Shown here piece by piece: positions 13,977-22,949 of a stretch of DNA of 41,294 nt (positions are counted from its first letter, which is position 1; the number at the start of each line of letters is the position of its first letter). This DNA comes from CAYVUB01 sp964454675 (GTDB lineage: Bacteria > Bacteroidota > Bacteroidia > Flavobacteriales > Flavobacteriaceae). Position numbers and translations under genes: made by a program. Location of the stretch: assembly GCA_964454675.1 (NCBI GenBank), contig CAYVUB010000023.1:1-41294 (forward strand). The letters are read 5' to 3'. The notes beneath the pieces were generated by a model, which worked only from the letters and a program-made list of their open reading frames with translations, was not told the origin of the DNA and searched no databases.

Positions 13977-15398
13977 ATGACAAAACACCTCACATTACTG
14001 ATTATCTTCTTTCTGGGAACAACTTTACTGTTCTCACAACAAACCGATGCCGAACAAGACCTTACAAAAAGAGTTAATGAAAACTACAGAATTATTTTCT
14101 CAAACCCCGAAAAAGCATTTTTAGAAGCTCAAGAGATAGAAAAAGAAGCCCGAAAGATACACGCAAAAGCACAGGAATTAGGGGCAATAGAGATGCAATG
14201 TGTTTACTACGGGATAAACAAAGATTTTGAGAAAATGCTAACAACGGGACAGGCATTATACCAAAAAGCAGGAAGGTATAAAATGCCTCTTTTTCAGGTT
14301 AGAGCAAAAAGGCATACTTTTGAAGCATACATTTTTACGGGATTGCCCGATAAAGCCTTTCAGGAGCTGGAACAGGGAAGTAAAATAATCATTACGTTAG
14401 ACGAAAACGACCCTGTTACTATCAGAGAAAAAGTAAAACTGCTTGCTTATTACGCCAATTATTACTGGAGTCAGGACGATTTACACAATCAGCTTAAATA
14501 TGCCCTTTTGGGAGGAGAGGAAATAAAAAAGCTACCCGATGAAAAACAAAGAGAAAAAGAATTATGTCATCATTATTCTAATATTTCGACAACTTATTCC
14601 GAATTAAACCTTATGGATTCGGCAAAGGTGTATGCAGAATTATCCTTATCAATATATAAGGCAGAATATAACCGAAATGATGTCCGTGCCTCAAACCTCT
14701 GGGTTTTGGGCAAAGTAGCAAAACACGAAAAAGAGTATCAAAAAGCTCTTTCGTACTTCCATAAAGCCGAAGAAATTGAAGGCTACAAAAATCACATAAA
14801 CCTTGAGCTTTTGTATGACCATATTATTGATACTTATCAACAGTTACAATACGAAGATTCGGTAAAAATCTATCAGATAAAGCGGGATTCCTTAAAGCTG
14901 GCGGTTTCCGAAAATCAAAAAAAATCGCTGACCACCCTGTTAAACGAGAAAGAAGAAAGCAACCCGATATATAAATATGTGTTTGGGATTGTTCTTGCGG
15001 TAATGGGATTTTTTACGTTTTTGGTTGTGCGAAAAAACAGGATTCTTGCCCGACAGGAAAAAGTAAGTCGGGAATATCTGGAAAAAATATCCGAAAACCC
15101 GAGCGGGGAAGATTATTCCAAATTATTAAAAGCACTCAAAGAAAAAGACCCTGCCTTTATGTTTTATTTTGAGGAAACTTTCCCCGATTTTTCTGCAAAG
15201 CTCTTGCAAATCAACCCGAAAATATCGGCTTCCGATATAGAATTTTGTGCCTTGCTAAAGATAAAAATCCCTACAAAAGATATTGCCAAATACAAATATT
15301 TTGAACTACAAACCGTCCGAAATAAAAAATACCTCATCAGAAAAAAACTAAATGTCCCGAAAGAATCGGATATATACCAATGGTTTGAGGGGTTTTGA
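13977..15398 (+). CDS. Membrane TPR protein with C-terminal LuxR-like helix-turn-helix
   Basis: Bacteroidota-type one-component regulator, 473 residues. The signal sequence MTKHLTLLIIFFLGTTLLFS precedes a long helical region with TPR-like repeats (about 20-320, for example ALSYFHKAEEIEGYKN) that should lie in the periplasm. One membrane helix follows (YKYVFGIVLAVMGFFTFLVV, about 332-351). The cytoplasmic tail ends in a DNA-binding domain with the pattern ISASDIEFCALLKIKIPTKDIAKYKYFELQTVRNKKYLIRKKLNVP, the LuxR-like form seen in this group. The ligand and targets are unknown. TTG at 13968 is possible, but ATG at 13977 fits the signal peptide better. The ATPase gene 107 bp downstream has its own promoter. 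Confidence 0.85.
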   Translation: MTKHLTLLIIFFLGTTLLFSQQTDAEQDLTKRVNENYRIIFSNPEKAFLEAQEIEKEARKIHAKAQELGAIEMQCVYYGINKDFEKMLTTGQALYQKAGRYKMPLFQVRAKRHTFEAYIFTGLPDKAFQELEQGSKIIITLDENDPVTIREKVKLLAYYANYYWSQDDLHNQLKYALLGGEEIKKLPDEKQREKELCHHYSNISTTYSELNLMDSAKVYAELSLSIYKAEYNRNDVRASNLWVLGKVAKHEKEYQKALSYFHKAEEIEGYKNHINLELLYDHIIDTYQQLQYEDSVKIYQIKRDSLKLAVSENQKKSLTTLLNEKEESNPIYKYVFGIVLAVMGFFTFLVVRKNRILARQEKVSREYLEKISENPSGEDYSKLLKALKEKDPAFMFYFEETFPDFSAKLLQINPKISASDIEFCALLKIKIPTKDIAKYKYFELQTVRNKKYLIRKKLNVPKESDIYQWFEGF

Positions 15399-15435
15399 AA
15401 CAAAATCTATTTTATACCAAAAGCAACAAACACAA

Positions 15436-15477
15436 TTATTGACGAAAAATAGAGATAATTGTATTTTTCGTCAATAA
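15436..15477 (+). promoter_or_regulatory. 15-bp perfect inverted repeat at the ATPase promoter, candidate operator
   Basis: TTATTGACGAAAAAT at 15436-15450 is repeated inverted, without mismatch, as ATTTTTCGTCAATAA at 15463-15477, with 12 bases between. The right arm ends 4 bp before the -7 box TATCTTTG, so the element covers the -33 region. It could be a large operator, a recombination site or an RNA hairpin if transcribed from further upstream. I have a general impression that similar inverted repeats precede other ATPase/DUF4143 genes in this phylum, but I cannot confirm it. Confidence 0.7.
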
Positions 15478-15481
15478 GAAT

Positions 15482-15489
15482 TATCTTTG
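15482..15489 (+). promoter_or_regulatory. -7 box (TATCTTTG) of the ATPase gene
   Basis: Perfect TAnnTTTG placed 16 bp before the ATG at 15506. The predicted leader is therefore only about 10 nt. The -33 region falls within the right arm of the inverted repeat. Confidence 0.6.
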
Positions 15490-15505
15490 CTGTAAACAAA
15501 GGTAA

Positions 15506-16729
15506 ATGATAAAACGGGAAATATACCTGCAAAAACTGCGTCAGCTGAAAGACCAAAACGTAATCAAAGTAATTACAGGCATTAGGCGTTGTGGTAAATC
15601 GACCCTTTTGGAAGCTTTTAAAAACGAACTGATTGAAAGCGGTGTTGCTGACCGGAATATTATTTTTCTGAATTTTGAAGAAAGAGAAAACCTGCATTTG
15701 ACGGATTGGACTGCACTCTATGACGAAATCATAAAAACCGTAAAAACCGACAGGAAACACTATGTTTTTTTGGACGAAGTACAGTTGGTCAACGATTTTG
15801 AAAAGCTCATCAACAGCCTGTTTACCAAAAAACACATTGACCTGTACGTTACGGGGTCAAATGCTTATTTGCTGAGCAGTGAACTGGCTACGCTTTTGAC
15901 AGGAAGATACATAGCCATTAACGTACAGCCTTATTCTTTTCGGGAATATGTTTTGGCATACAAAGAAGAAAAAAATACCGACCGTCTTTTTCGTCAATAT
16001 ATCAATGTAAGCAGTTTTCCCGAAGCGGTTACACTTGCACAAAACCTGCCTGACGGCAAGGCAGGTGATGAAAATCTGGCAAACGATTACCTGCAATCCA
16101 TTTACGATACGGTTATCATCAAAGACATTGCACAACGCTACAAACTGCGGAACGTGCACAATCTGCACCGTGTCATCAGCTTTGTATTCGATTCGGTGGG
16201 TTCGTATATTTCGCCTACCAATATTGCGGCAGAACTCAATAAAAATTCGCAGAAAAAAATATCGCACAACACCATTATCAAATACCTCGATTTTTTGGTT
16301 AAATCTTACATTCTCTATCCTGCCTCACGTTACGACATTAAGGGTAAAGAACTGCTTACCACCAATGGAAAATATTATCTGATAGATTTGGGGTTAAGAA
16401 ACATTACGGCAACCAATAAGTATAACACCGATTTGGGACACAAGCTGGAAAATGTAGTATATTTCGAGCTTTTGAGGCGTGGCGGAAAAGTGTATGCAGG
16501 GAAAAATAATGACAAGGAAATTGATTTTGTAGTACAAAAGCCCAATAACGAAAGAGAATACTATCAGGTCGCCTTTACCGTTAATGACGAAAAAACATAT
16601 AAAAGGGAAGTTTCGTCATTTAGCAACATCAAAGACCATTATCCAAAATACCTTTTAACCCTTGATTTTGACAATACAAGCATAGACGGCATCCAAAAGC
16701 TGAATGTAATTGACTGGCTGTTGCAATAA
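15506..16729 (+). CDS. AAA family ATPase with C-terminal DUF4143
   Basis: Cytoplasmic P-loop ATPase of the AAA_14/DUF4143 type, common and often multi-copy in Bacteroidota and archaea, with poorly known function. Walker A GIRRCGKST is at residues 25-33 and Walker B YVFLDE at 86-91; the sensor-like VTGSNAYLL follows near 115-123. A winged-helix-like middle (NIAAELNKNSQKKISHNTIIKYLDFL) precedes the DUF4143 domain, which has nuclease-like residues EIDFVV but QVA in place of the catalytic ExK, so nuclease activity is doubtful. Residues 181-187 (LPDGKAG) look like a translated dispersed hairpin repeat. The gene has its own promoter and sits behind a perfect 15-bp inverted repeat. Confidence 0.9.
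   Translation: MIKREIYLQKLRQLKDQNVIKVITGIRRCGKSTLLEAFKNELIESGVADRNIIFLNFEERENLHLTDWTALYDEIIKTVKTDRKHYVFLDEVQLVNDFEKLINSLFTKKHIDLYVTGSNAYLLSSELATLLTGRYIAINVQPYSFREYVLAYKEEKNTDRLFRQYINVSSFPEAVTLAQNLPDGKAGDENLANDYLQSIYDTVIIKDIAQRYKLRNVHNLHRVISFVFDSVGSYISPTNIAAELNKNSQKKISHNTIIKYLDFLVKSYILYPASRYDIKGKELLTTNGKYYLIDLGLRNITATNKYNTDLGHKLENVVYFELLRRGGKVYAGKNNDKEIDFVVQKPNNEREYYQVAFTVNDEKTYKREVSSFSNIKDHYPKYLLTLDFDNTSIDGIQKLNVIDWLLQ
16044..16066 (+). repeat. Hairpin repeat translated in frame within the ATPase gene
   Basis: ACCTGCC and GGCAGGT pair perfectly around TGACGGCAA. It encodes NLPDGKAG, a surface-loop insertion between the ATPase core and the winged-helix region. The sequence resembles the hairpin before ssb at 2310-2326. 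Confidence 0.6.
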
Positions 16730-16771
16730 TACAATTGCCTCATCGGTTTGTCGTAGCTAAAAATTACGCTA

Positions 16772-16798
16772 AACCTAAAAAACTATGTTGTTTAGGTT
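16772..16798. repeat. Stem-loop after the ATPase gene
   Basis: AACCTAAA and TTTAGGTT pair across 11 bases, 43 bp after the ATPase stop codon. No T-tract follows, so it is a weak terminator candidate at best. Confidence 0.35.
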
Positions 16799-16975
16799 GC
16801 AGATTTAACAATCTCAAGCTGATTTCCTTTTTTTCTTTTTATTTTTTAAGTTATTGAAAAATAGTATTATATAAAATAAATTATCGTGTCGGTACACTTT
16901 GGTTACGGTAATTTCTTGGCTTGTTTTGCCTTTTCCTGCAACTTTGCCACAACTAATCCTAAAACCCAAACCGTT

Positions 16976-18316
16976 ATGAAAAAAATGTTACAATTCAGTA
17001 TCGCTTTTGCCCTGTTGTTAATATGCGGAAAAGTCCAAGCCCAAAACTGGGAAGTGGTAGGAGAACACATAGGAATTACATATAACAACACAAATTCTAA
17101 ACCTTCACTGGCTTTCAGCAGTATCGGAGAGCCTTATGTAGCTTATGAGGACATAGCTAATAGCGACAAAGCAACTGTAAAGAGGTTTGACGGTACGGAT
17201 TGGGTTACAGTGGGAACAGCAGGGTTTTCTGAAAGTGGTGCACACGACATTTCCCTTGCTTTTAATAGTAACGATGAGCCTTATGTGTCTTTTTCACGTT
17301 CTGAGGACTTAAAAGTAACCGTAATGAAATTTGATGGTGCCGAATGGGTTACGGTAGGAACAGCAGGATTTTCAACAGGAGGGTAGTGGTTCACTTCACT
17401 GGCTTTCAACAGCAACGACGAACCTTATGTGTCTTTTAGCAATGATGCTAATGGCGAAAAAGCTACCGTAATGAAATTTAACGGAACCAACTGGGTTGTG
17501 GTAGGAACAGCAGGATTTTCAGCAGGAGGGGCGTACTATGTTCCATTGGTTTTCAACAGCAATGATGAGCCTTATATAGCTTTTACCGATTTAGCTAATA
17601 GCTTTAAAGCCACCGTAATGAAATTTAACGGGACTAACTGGGTAAATGTAGGTACGGCAGGATTTTCAGCAAGCTATGCACACGAAATTTCCCTTGCCTT
17701 TAACAACAGTGATGAACCTTATGTGGCTTTTATGGATGGAGCTGGCGAAAAAGCAACCGTAATGAAATTTAACGGAACTAACTGGGGTACGGTGGGTACA
17801 GCAGGGTTCTCAGCAGGAGAGGCATACTATACCCGATTAGCTTTCAGTAGCATTGATGAGCCTTATGTAGCTTTTAGCGATTTAGCTAATGGCTGGAAAG
17901 CCACCGTAATGAAATTTGATGGCACCAATTGGGTAAACGTAGGAACGTCAGGATTTTCAGCAGGTACTGCGTGGGGACATTCTTTGGCTTTTAGTAATGA
18001 TGGCGAACCATATTTAGCTTTTGTGGACGCATCAGATGGCAACAAAGTCAAAGTTATGAAATATGCAATGCCTATGAGTATTGAGGATACAGCTCTTAAA
18101 AATGTAAAACTCTATCCCAATCCTGTAAAAGACATATTGCATTTCAGTAAAGAAGTCCATAAAATAACCGTAACAGACCTTACAGGTAAAGTGCTTATCA
18201 CACAAAGCAACAGTAACCAAATAGATATGTCCGCTTTGCAAAGCGGTGTGTATTTTATTACCTTAAAAACAGAAAACGGTTTGAAAGAGACGAAGAAGGT
18301 GGTGAAAGCCCCCTAA
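16976..18316 (+). pseudogene. T9SS-exported seven-repeat beta-propeller protein, interrupted by an in-frame stop
   Basis: A signal peptide (MKKMLQFSIAFALLLICGKV then QAQ) is followed by seven repeats of about 47 residues, each with W-x-VG then EPYVAF, and a type A T9SS sorting domain (VKLYPNPVKDILHFS ... GVYFITLKTENGLKETKKVVK). The seven W-VG repeats suggest a seven-bladed propeller exported across the outer membrane. A TAG at 17384-17386 ends the frame at residue 137. The same frame resumes at once (WFTSLAFNSNDEPYVSF) and stays open to 18316, so the interruption is a single substitution rather than a frameshift. The C-terminal part alone has no signal peptide and could not be exported. GTG at 16886 was rejected as start because the ATG at 16976 opens the signal peptide. 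Confidence 0.85.
17045..18060 (+). repeat. Seven tandem coding repeats of about 140 bp
   Basis: Internal repeat units within the broken T9SS gene. At protein level each reads roughly NW-V-VGTAGFSAG, a variable stretch, LAFNSNDEPYVAF, D-AN-KATVMKF. Neighbouring units are also very similar at DNA level (for example the phrase around GTAATGAAATTTAACGGAAC), which makes copy-number change by recombination possible. Confidence 0.75.
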
Positions 18317-18505
18317 CCCCAAAAAGGGAATTATTAAACTGGTAAAAAAATTTTCAATTTTTCTTAAATCACAAGATTTAGAGGTTTTTGGTTTTAGCAA
18401 AGTCTTTGTTATGCTCTTCCGTTTTTCTTCCTCTCAAAAAAGTTTTATCATTTGATAAAAATATAACGAATATGAAAACAGGCGACAGGCAGGTGCGCGG
18501 GAATG

Positions 18506-19084
18506 TTACCTGTAAAAATTCATTTCGTCCATATATTCCCAAACGTGTTCAGGTAGCATAGGTTTTACATTTTTACCGTTTTTAACAGCGTTGCGTATAA
18601 ATGTTGATGACAGTTCCATGATGGGTGCATCAATTTTATGAATGTTGGGATGATTTTTAAATTCGCTGTCGGCAAAACCATCAGATAACCGCGGGTACAC
18701 ATAAATATGATGGTTCAACAAAATCCATTCATAATTTTTCCATTTATGAAAGCCTTTTAAATTGTCTTCGCCCATAATGAGTGCAAACTCATAATTCGGG
18801 TATTTTTCCTGTAAATAGGCTAAGGTGTTTACGGTATAATTAGGCTGAGGTAAGTTGAATTCTATATCACTTGGTTTGAGTTTGTCATAATCTTTGGTAG
18901 CACGATATACCATTTCCAACCGCTGGTAATTATCGAGTATGGATTGTTTAACCTTAAACGGATTTTGCGGTGTGACCACAAACCAAATCTGGTCAAGGTT
19001 GCTGTATTCTGCAATGTGGTTTGCAATTACCAGATGCCCTGTGTGAATAGGGTTGAAAGTTCCAAAATACAGCCCAATCTTCAT
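18506..19084 (-). CDS. nadD: Nicotinate-nucleotide adenylyltransferase
   Basis: Adenylates nicotinate mononucleotide in NAD synthesis. Nucleotidyltransferase signature at the N-terminus: MKIGLYFGTFNPIHTGHLVIANH, with the T/HxGH motif at residues 15-18. The second site reads IDAPIMELSSTFIRNAVKNGKN near 148-169, matching the ISSTxIR motif of the family. Length (192) is normal. It starts 2 bp after the gmk stop, the last gene of the yicC-gmk-nadD operon, an order usual in flavobacteria. The 189 bp downstream contain AT-rich sequence with no clear feature. Confidence 0.96.
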   Translation of the reverse strand: MKIGLYFGTFNPIHTGHLVIANHIAEYSNLDQIWFVVTPQNPFKVKQSILDNYQRLEMVYRATKDYDKLKPSDIEFNLPQPNYTVNTLAYLQEKYPNYEFALIMGEDNLKGFHKWKNYEWILLNHHIYVYPRLSDGFADSEFKNHPNIHKIDAPIMELSSTFIRNAVKNGKNVKPMLPEHVWEYMDEMNFYR

Positions 19085-19086
19085 TT

Positions 19087-19683
19087 TTAATGGTTTATTT
19101 CTAAAAAGGTTGACACCAAATCATAGGCTTCTTTGAGAGCGTCTTCCAGACATTCATTCACCACAATTTTATCAAACAACGGCGCTGTTGCAAGTTCGGC
19201 AGAGGCTTTTGCAATGCGCATGTTGATTTTATCATCGGTTTCGGTTTTTCGGTTTTTAAGACGGATTTTCAACTCATCAATGCTTGGCGGTTTTACAAAA
19301 ACAGCTAAGGTTTCTTCTGGAAATTTTCGTTTGATACGCAATCCGCCCGATACGTCTATGTCAAAAATAACGTGCTTGCCTTCTGCCCAAATGCGCTCTA
19401 CTTCGGTTTTTAAAGTGCCGTAAAAATTATCACGATAGACTTCTTCCCATTCTAAAAACTCATCTTTTTTGATTTTAGATTTAAAATCTTCAAAAGATAA
19501 AAAATAATAATCCTTTCCGTGTACTTCATTGCCTCGTATTTCACGTGATGTAGCAGAAATGGAAAATTCCAGATTCAATTCTTTTTGTGCCAGCAAATGC
19601 CTCACAATGGTAGTTTTACCAGAACCCGAAGGCGCAGAGAATACGATGAGCCTGCCTTTTTTTATGTCTTTTTTTTCTGTCAC
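19087..19683 (-). CDS. gmk: Guanylate kinase
   Basis: Phosphorylates GMP to GDP with ATP. P-loop APSGSGKTTIV near residues 16-26; the GMP-binding region has SATSREIRGNEVHGKDYYFLS; DIDVSGGLRIKRKFP follows. Length (198) is normal. The only start giving a full protein is GTG at 19683 (MTEKKDIKKGRLIVFSAPSG). It lies between yicC and nadD on the same strand, 53 bp after yicC. Confidence 0.96.
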   Translation of the reverse strand: MTEKKDIKKGRLIVFSAPSGSGKTTIVRHLLAQKELNLEFSISATSREIRGNEVHGKDYYFLSFEDFKSKIKKDEFLEWEEVYRDNFYGTLKTEVERIWAEGKHVIFDIDVSGGLRIKRKFPEETLAVFVKPPSIDELKIRLKNRKTETDDKINMRIAKASAELATAPLFDKIVVNECLEDALKEAYDLVSTFLEINH

Positions 19684-19736
19684 GAATATTTTATTTATAA
19701 TCTGTCTTTGTTCTTGGGTCTTTGCTCTTTTTTCTA

Positions 19737-20594
19737 TTAAAGTACATTCAACAATTGTTCCTTAATTTTCTCTAATTCATCCTTCATTTGAACTACTAAT
19801 TTTTGCATAGGCGCATAATTGGCTTTTGACCCGATAGTATTGATTTCCCTGCCTATTTCCTGACTTATGAATCCTAATTTTTTACCGTTGGAATCGTCAG
19901 AATTGATGGCTTTGATAAAGTAATCCAAATGGTTTTTCAATCGCACTTTTTCTTCTGTAATATCAAACTTTTCGATGTAAAAAACCAATTCCTGCTCAAA
20001 ACGGTTTTCATCAACCTTTTCTTTTAACTCGGCAACACCTTTTTGTAAACGCTCACGCACACCAATGATGCGTTCCGGATCCATAGCAATGACGGCGTCC
20101 AACAGGTTTGAAATATTTGTTATGCGGTCAAAAAATTCAGATTCTAAACTTTTACCTTCGTCTAATCGATACTGCTGTATTTTGTCAAGCGTACTTTCTA
20201 TTTCCGCAGAAATTTGTGCCCATTCATTTTCATCAATTTCATCGCGCTCGGTCATCACGGCATCCGGTAAACGAATGGCCATTTTAAGCAGTTCGGTTTC
20301 ATCGCCGTCAACCACATCACGAAGTTGCCTGATATATTGTTTTACTACGGTTTTGTTTATTTGGGTTGAGGTTTCTTCACCGGTAATTTCAATATATAAG
20401 GAGAAATCAACTTTGCCACGTTCCAGTTTATTGGCAATCCGTTTTCTTATGTCGAGCTCTTTTTCCCTGTAAATAGAAGGCATTCTTGTGTTTAAATCAA
20501 GGCTTTTGCTGTTGAGTGATTTGATTTCTATGGATATTTTTTTGGTTGGAAGTTGAAATACGGTTTTTCCATAACCTGTCATAGAGTATATCAT
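19737..20594 (-). CDS. yicC: YicC family endoribonuclease-like protein
   Basis: Canonical N-terminus MIYSMTGYGKT and conserved C-terminus EIGREINTIGSKANYAPMQKLVVQMKDELEKIKEQLLNV (DUF1732), separated by the helical middle characteristic of the family. YicC proteins have been reported to be RNases that influence small RNA stability; that role here is by family only. First gene of the yicC-gmk-nadD group. ATG start at 20594. Length 285 is normal. Confidence 0.95.
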   Translation of the reverse strand: MIYSMTGYGKTVFQLPTKKISIEIKSLNSKSLDLNTRMPSIYREKELDIRKRIANKLERGKVDFSLYIEITGEETSTQINKTVVKQYIRQLRDVVDGDETELLKMAIRLPDAVMTERDEIDENEWAQISAEIESTLDKIQQYRLDEGKSLESEFFDRITNISNLLDAVIAMDPERIIGVRERLQKGVAELKEKVDENRFEQELVFYIEKFDITEEKVRLKNHLDYFIKAINSDDSNGKKLGFISQEIGREINTIGSKANYAPMQKLVVQMKDELEKIKEQLLNVL

Positions 20595-20692
20595 ATACGA
20601 GTTTTAAAAGTTGCACAAAGATAATGAAAATCATTAGCTTAAAAGTGGTAATTAAATATAGGAAAAATGAGCAATGAACGAGCTGAAAATTT

Positions 20693-20700
20693 TATTTTTG
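20693..20700 (+). promoter_or_regulatory. -7 box (TATTTTTG) of the thioesterase gene
   Basis: Perfect TAnnTTTG, 27 bp before the ATG at 20728. No clear -33 element at the usual spacing. Confidence 0.45.
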
Positions 20701-20727
20701 TGAGTGTTAATTTAAAACCCGAATTTC

Positions 20728-21204
20728 ATGTACAAGAAAAATTTTGAAATACGCTGGAGCGATGTTGATGCCAACGGGCATCTGGCAAACTCGGCATATA
20801 TCAACTTTATGAGCCATACCCGTATGGCTTTTTTAACCGATAACGGATTTTCAATGAAGCAGATGATGCAACATGGTATCGGGCCCGTTGTGTTTTATGA
20901 ACATGTGTATTATTTTAAAGAATCGTTTATTGGGAAACCCGTTACGGTAAGTCTGGAAGTTGCCGGATTGAGTGATGACGGCATGTTCTTTATGTTTGAA
21001 CATAATTTTTACAACGAAAAAGGCGAAAATCTGGCAACCTGCGAAATTTTTGGTGTCTGGATAAATTTGAAAACAAGAAGCCTGACAGGATTACCTCAAG
21101 AACTTTTGGATATTACCAAAAACTTCCCAAAAACCAAAAACTTTAAAGTGTTGACCAAAGAAGACACCCGTAAATATGGTAAAAAACCGGTTAATTTATC
21201 TTAA
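20728..21204 (+). CDS. Hotdog-fold acyl-CoA thioesterase
   Basis: Hydrolyses an acyl-CoA or acyl-ACP thioester; the exact substrate cannot be told from sequence. The signature of the 4-hydroxybenzoyl-CoA thioesterase/YbgC group is present: EIRWSDVDANGHLANSAYINFMSHTRMAFL (residues 6-35), with the catalytic Asp in DVDxNGH. Length (158) is typical. Single-gene transcript: its own -7 box upstream and a strong bidirectional terminator 41 bp downstream. Confidence 0.9.
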   Translation: MYKKNFEIRWSDVDANGHLANSAYINFMSHTRMAFLTDNGFSMKQMMQHGIGPVVFYEHVYYFKESFIGKPVTVSLEVAGLSDDGMFFMFEHNFYNEKGENLATCEIFGVWINLKTRSLTGLPQELLDITKNFPKTKNFKVLTKEDTRKYGKKPVNLS

Positions 21205-21245
21205 AATATAAACAGTTTGTTTGCGTTTTTGAACACAACAAAAAA

Positions 21246-21279
21246 CCCTTAAAGAAAATACTTTAAGGGCTTTTTATTT
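21246..21279. terminator. Bidirectional terminator between thioesterase and subtilase genes
   Basis: CCCTTAAAG pairs with CTTTAAGGG across a 6-base loop, with an A-run on the left and TTTTTATTT on the right, so it can end transcripts from both sides. The convergent genes end at 21204 and 21294. Confidence 0.85.
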
Positions 21280-21293
21280 ATAAACGGTTATGA

Positions 21294-22949
21294 TTATTTT
21301 TTTCCGTACTTTTCATAAGCCAACTGCACTGCTTTGTAAACATCAATAACGCCGCCCGCAACCGACAGGTCTGAGAATTTACGCTCGTCGCCATCTGTGC
21401 CTGTTTTTACAATATCGTGCGAGATGTTTACCGTTTCAAACAAAACTTCTTTTACCTGTTGTGAAGTCATGTGAGGAAAATAAGCCCAGATAAGTGCCGC
21501 AGCACCGGCAGCAACAGGCGAAGCCATCGATGTTCCCTGAGCATAACGGTAGGTGTTATCAGGAATGGTTGAATAAATTTCTGTTCCCGGAGCAAAAATA
21601 TCAACTTTGATGGTTCCGAAGTTTGAAAAACGTGCTTTCAGGTTTTTTGGATCTCTTGTGCTGGCGCCTACCGTAATCCAGTTTTTTGTAAACGGAATCA
21701 TCTCGTTATCCTTAAAGTTTGAAGGATAGTTTGTTGTAAAGTCTAAATCTTTGTTGTCGTTTCCGGCAGCATGAAACATTAATACGCCTTTACTGTCTGC
21801 ATAACGAATAGCTTCTGCAACAAACTCTTTTTCGGGAGAAAATGATTTCCCGAAAGACATGTTTAATACTTTTGCACCGTTATCAACTGCGTATCTGATA
21901 CCGTTTGCCACATCAATATCGCGCTCATCGCCGTTTGGCACCATTCTTACAGACATCAATTTAACAACATCTCCGGCAACACCGTCCATTCCTTTATCAT
22001 TGTTACGAACCGCGCCAATGATACCTGCTACGTGAGAGCCGTGAAAAGCATCGGGACCTTCTACTTCATTGTTTCCGTAAGAGCCTTTTACTTTACTGTT
22101 GCGGTTTTCTTTTGTAGGATCGAAATCTGTATTAAAATGTGTGTTTACTCCTGTTTTTGTGCTTTCCAAACGTCTGTCTATCTGGGTAAGATATTCGGCT
22201 TTCATTTCGTCTGCCGTTTTCCCTTTTAGGCCGGCACTTCTTGACAGTAATGTTTCTAAATCACTTACAACAGTGTTATCGGTATCTTTTTCTTTTAGTG
22301 ATTTGACAAGATCATCAGTAACAGGCTGATTGTTTGTAAGTGCTTTTAGCCTGTCAAAAAATTCCAAACGCTCGTTTTTGGTTTTTTCTAAGGATTCCAG
22401 ATTGTTTTTTGCACCATAATATTTCTCCGCCCAGTATTTACGTGCTTTTAAATATTCCTGATATTCAACAGGTCTTTTTTGCATATTGGCAACATTACTT
22501 TTTTTATCGTCTGAAGCAAATATGTTATTATACATGGCAACGATACGGGTAGCTTCGTAAGTTTCGTCATTATAATCTACACCGTTTACATCTGCATTAA
22601 AATCCCATCCGTTTATATCATCTATATAACCGTTTTTGTCGTCATCTTTTCCGTTGCCGGCTTTTTCTTTAGGATTGACCCAGATATTGGCTTGTAAATC
22701 TTCGTGGTCAACTTCAATACCACTGTCCAGAACAGCTACCGTAACAGCGTGTGGTTTTAGTCCTTTGGCAGTCAAAAAGTCAATAGCAGCATTGGTTCCA
22801 ATACCATAAATTCCGGTTTCCTGAAAGTTTTGGTGAAACCAATTCCGTTTGTTTAATTCTTCCTGGTCAACTTTTGTTTCTGTTTCTTGTGCAAAAGAAA
22901 ATGAAAACACAAAAGCTAATGGGATACTAAATAATAGTTTCTTCATCAT
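21294..22949 (-). CDS. Exported subtilisin-like serine protease (family S8)
   Basis: Secreted protease of 551 residues with signal peptide MMKKLLFSIPLAFVFSFSFA. Catalytic triad: Asp75 in VAVLDSGIE, His303 in FHGSHVAG, Ser474 in GTSMASPVAAG; the oxyanion Asn lies in HAAGN near 398. Between Asp and His there are about 228 residues, far more than the 30-60 of simple subtilisins. The insert (about 140-290) is charged and helical, likely a coiled-coil domain. No T9SS sorting tail is present (it ends AVQLAYEKYGKK), so it is probably periplasmic. ATG start at 22949. Confidence 0.95.
   Translation of the reverse strand: MMKKLLFSIPLAFVFSFSFAQETETKVDQEELNKRNWFHQNFQETGIYGIGTNAAIDFLTAKGLKPHAVTVAVLDSGIEVDHEDLQANIWVNPKEKAGNGKDDDKNGYIDDINGWDFNADVNGVDYNDETYEATRIVAMYNNIFASDDKKSNVANMQKRPVEYQEYLKARKYWAEKYYGAKNNLESLEKTKNERLEFFDRLKALTNNQPVTDDLVKSLKEKDTDNTVVSDLETLLSRSAGLKGKTADEMKAEYLTQIDRRLESTKTGVNTHFNTDFDPTKENRNSKVKGSYGNNEVEGPDAFHGSHVAGIIGAVRNNDKGMDGVAGDVVKLMSVRMVPNGDERDIDVANGIRYAVDNGAKVLNMSFGKSFSPEKEFVAEAIRYADSKGVLMFHAAGNDNKDLDFTTNYPSNFKDNEMIPFTKNWITVGASTRDPKNLKARFSNFGTIKVDIFAPGTEIYSTIPDNTYRYAQGTSMASPVAAGAAALIWAYFPHMTSQQVKEVLFETVNISHDIVKTGTDGDERKFSDLSVAGGVIDVYKAVQLAYEKYGKK

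Noticed and set aside
15407..15835. 142-codon minus-strand ORF opposite the ATPase gene
   Set aside because: It is antisense to the Walker A/B region of a clear ATPase, and its protein resembles no family; it is a shadow of the real gene.
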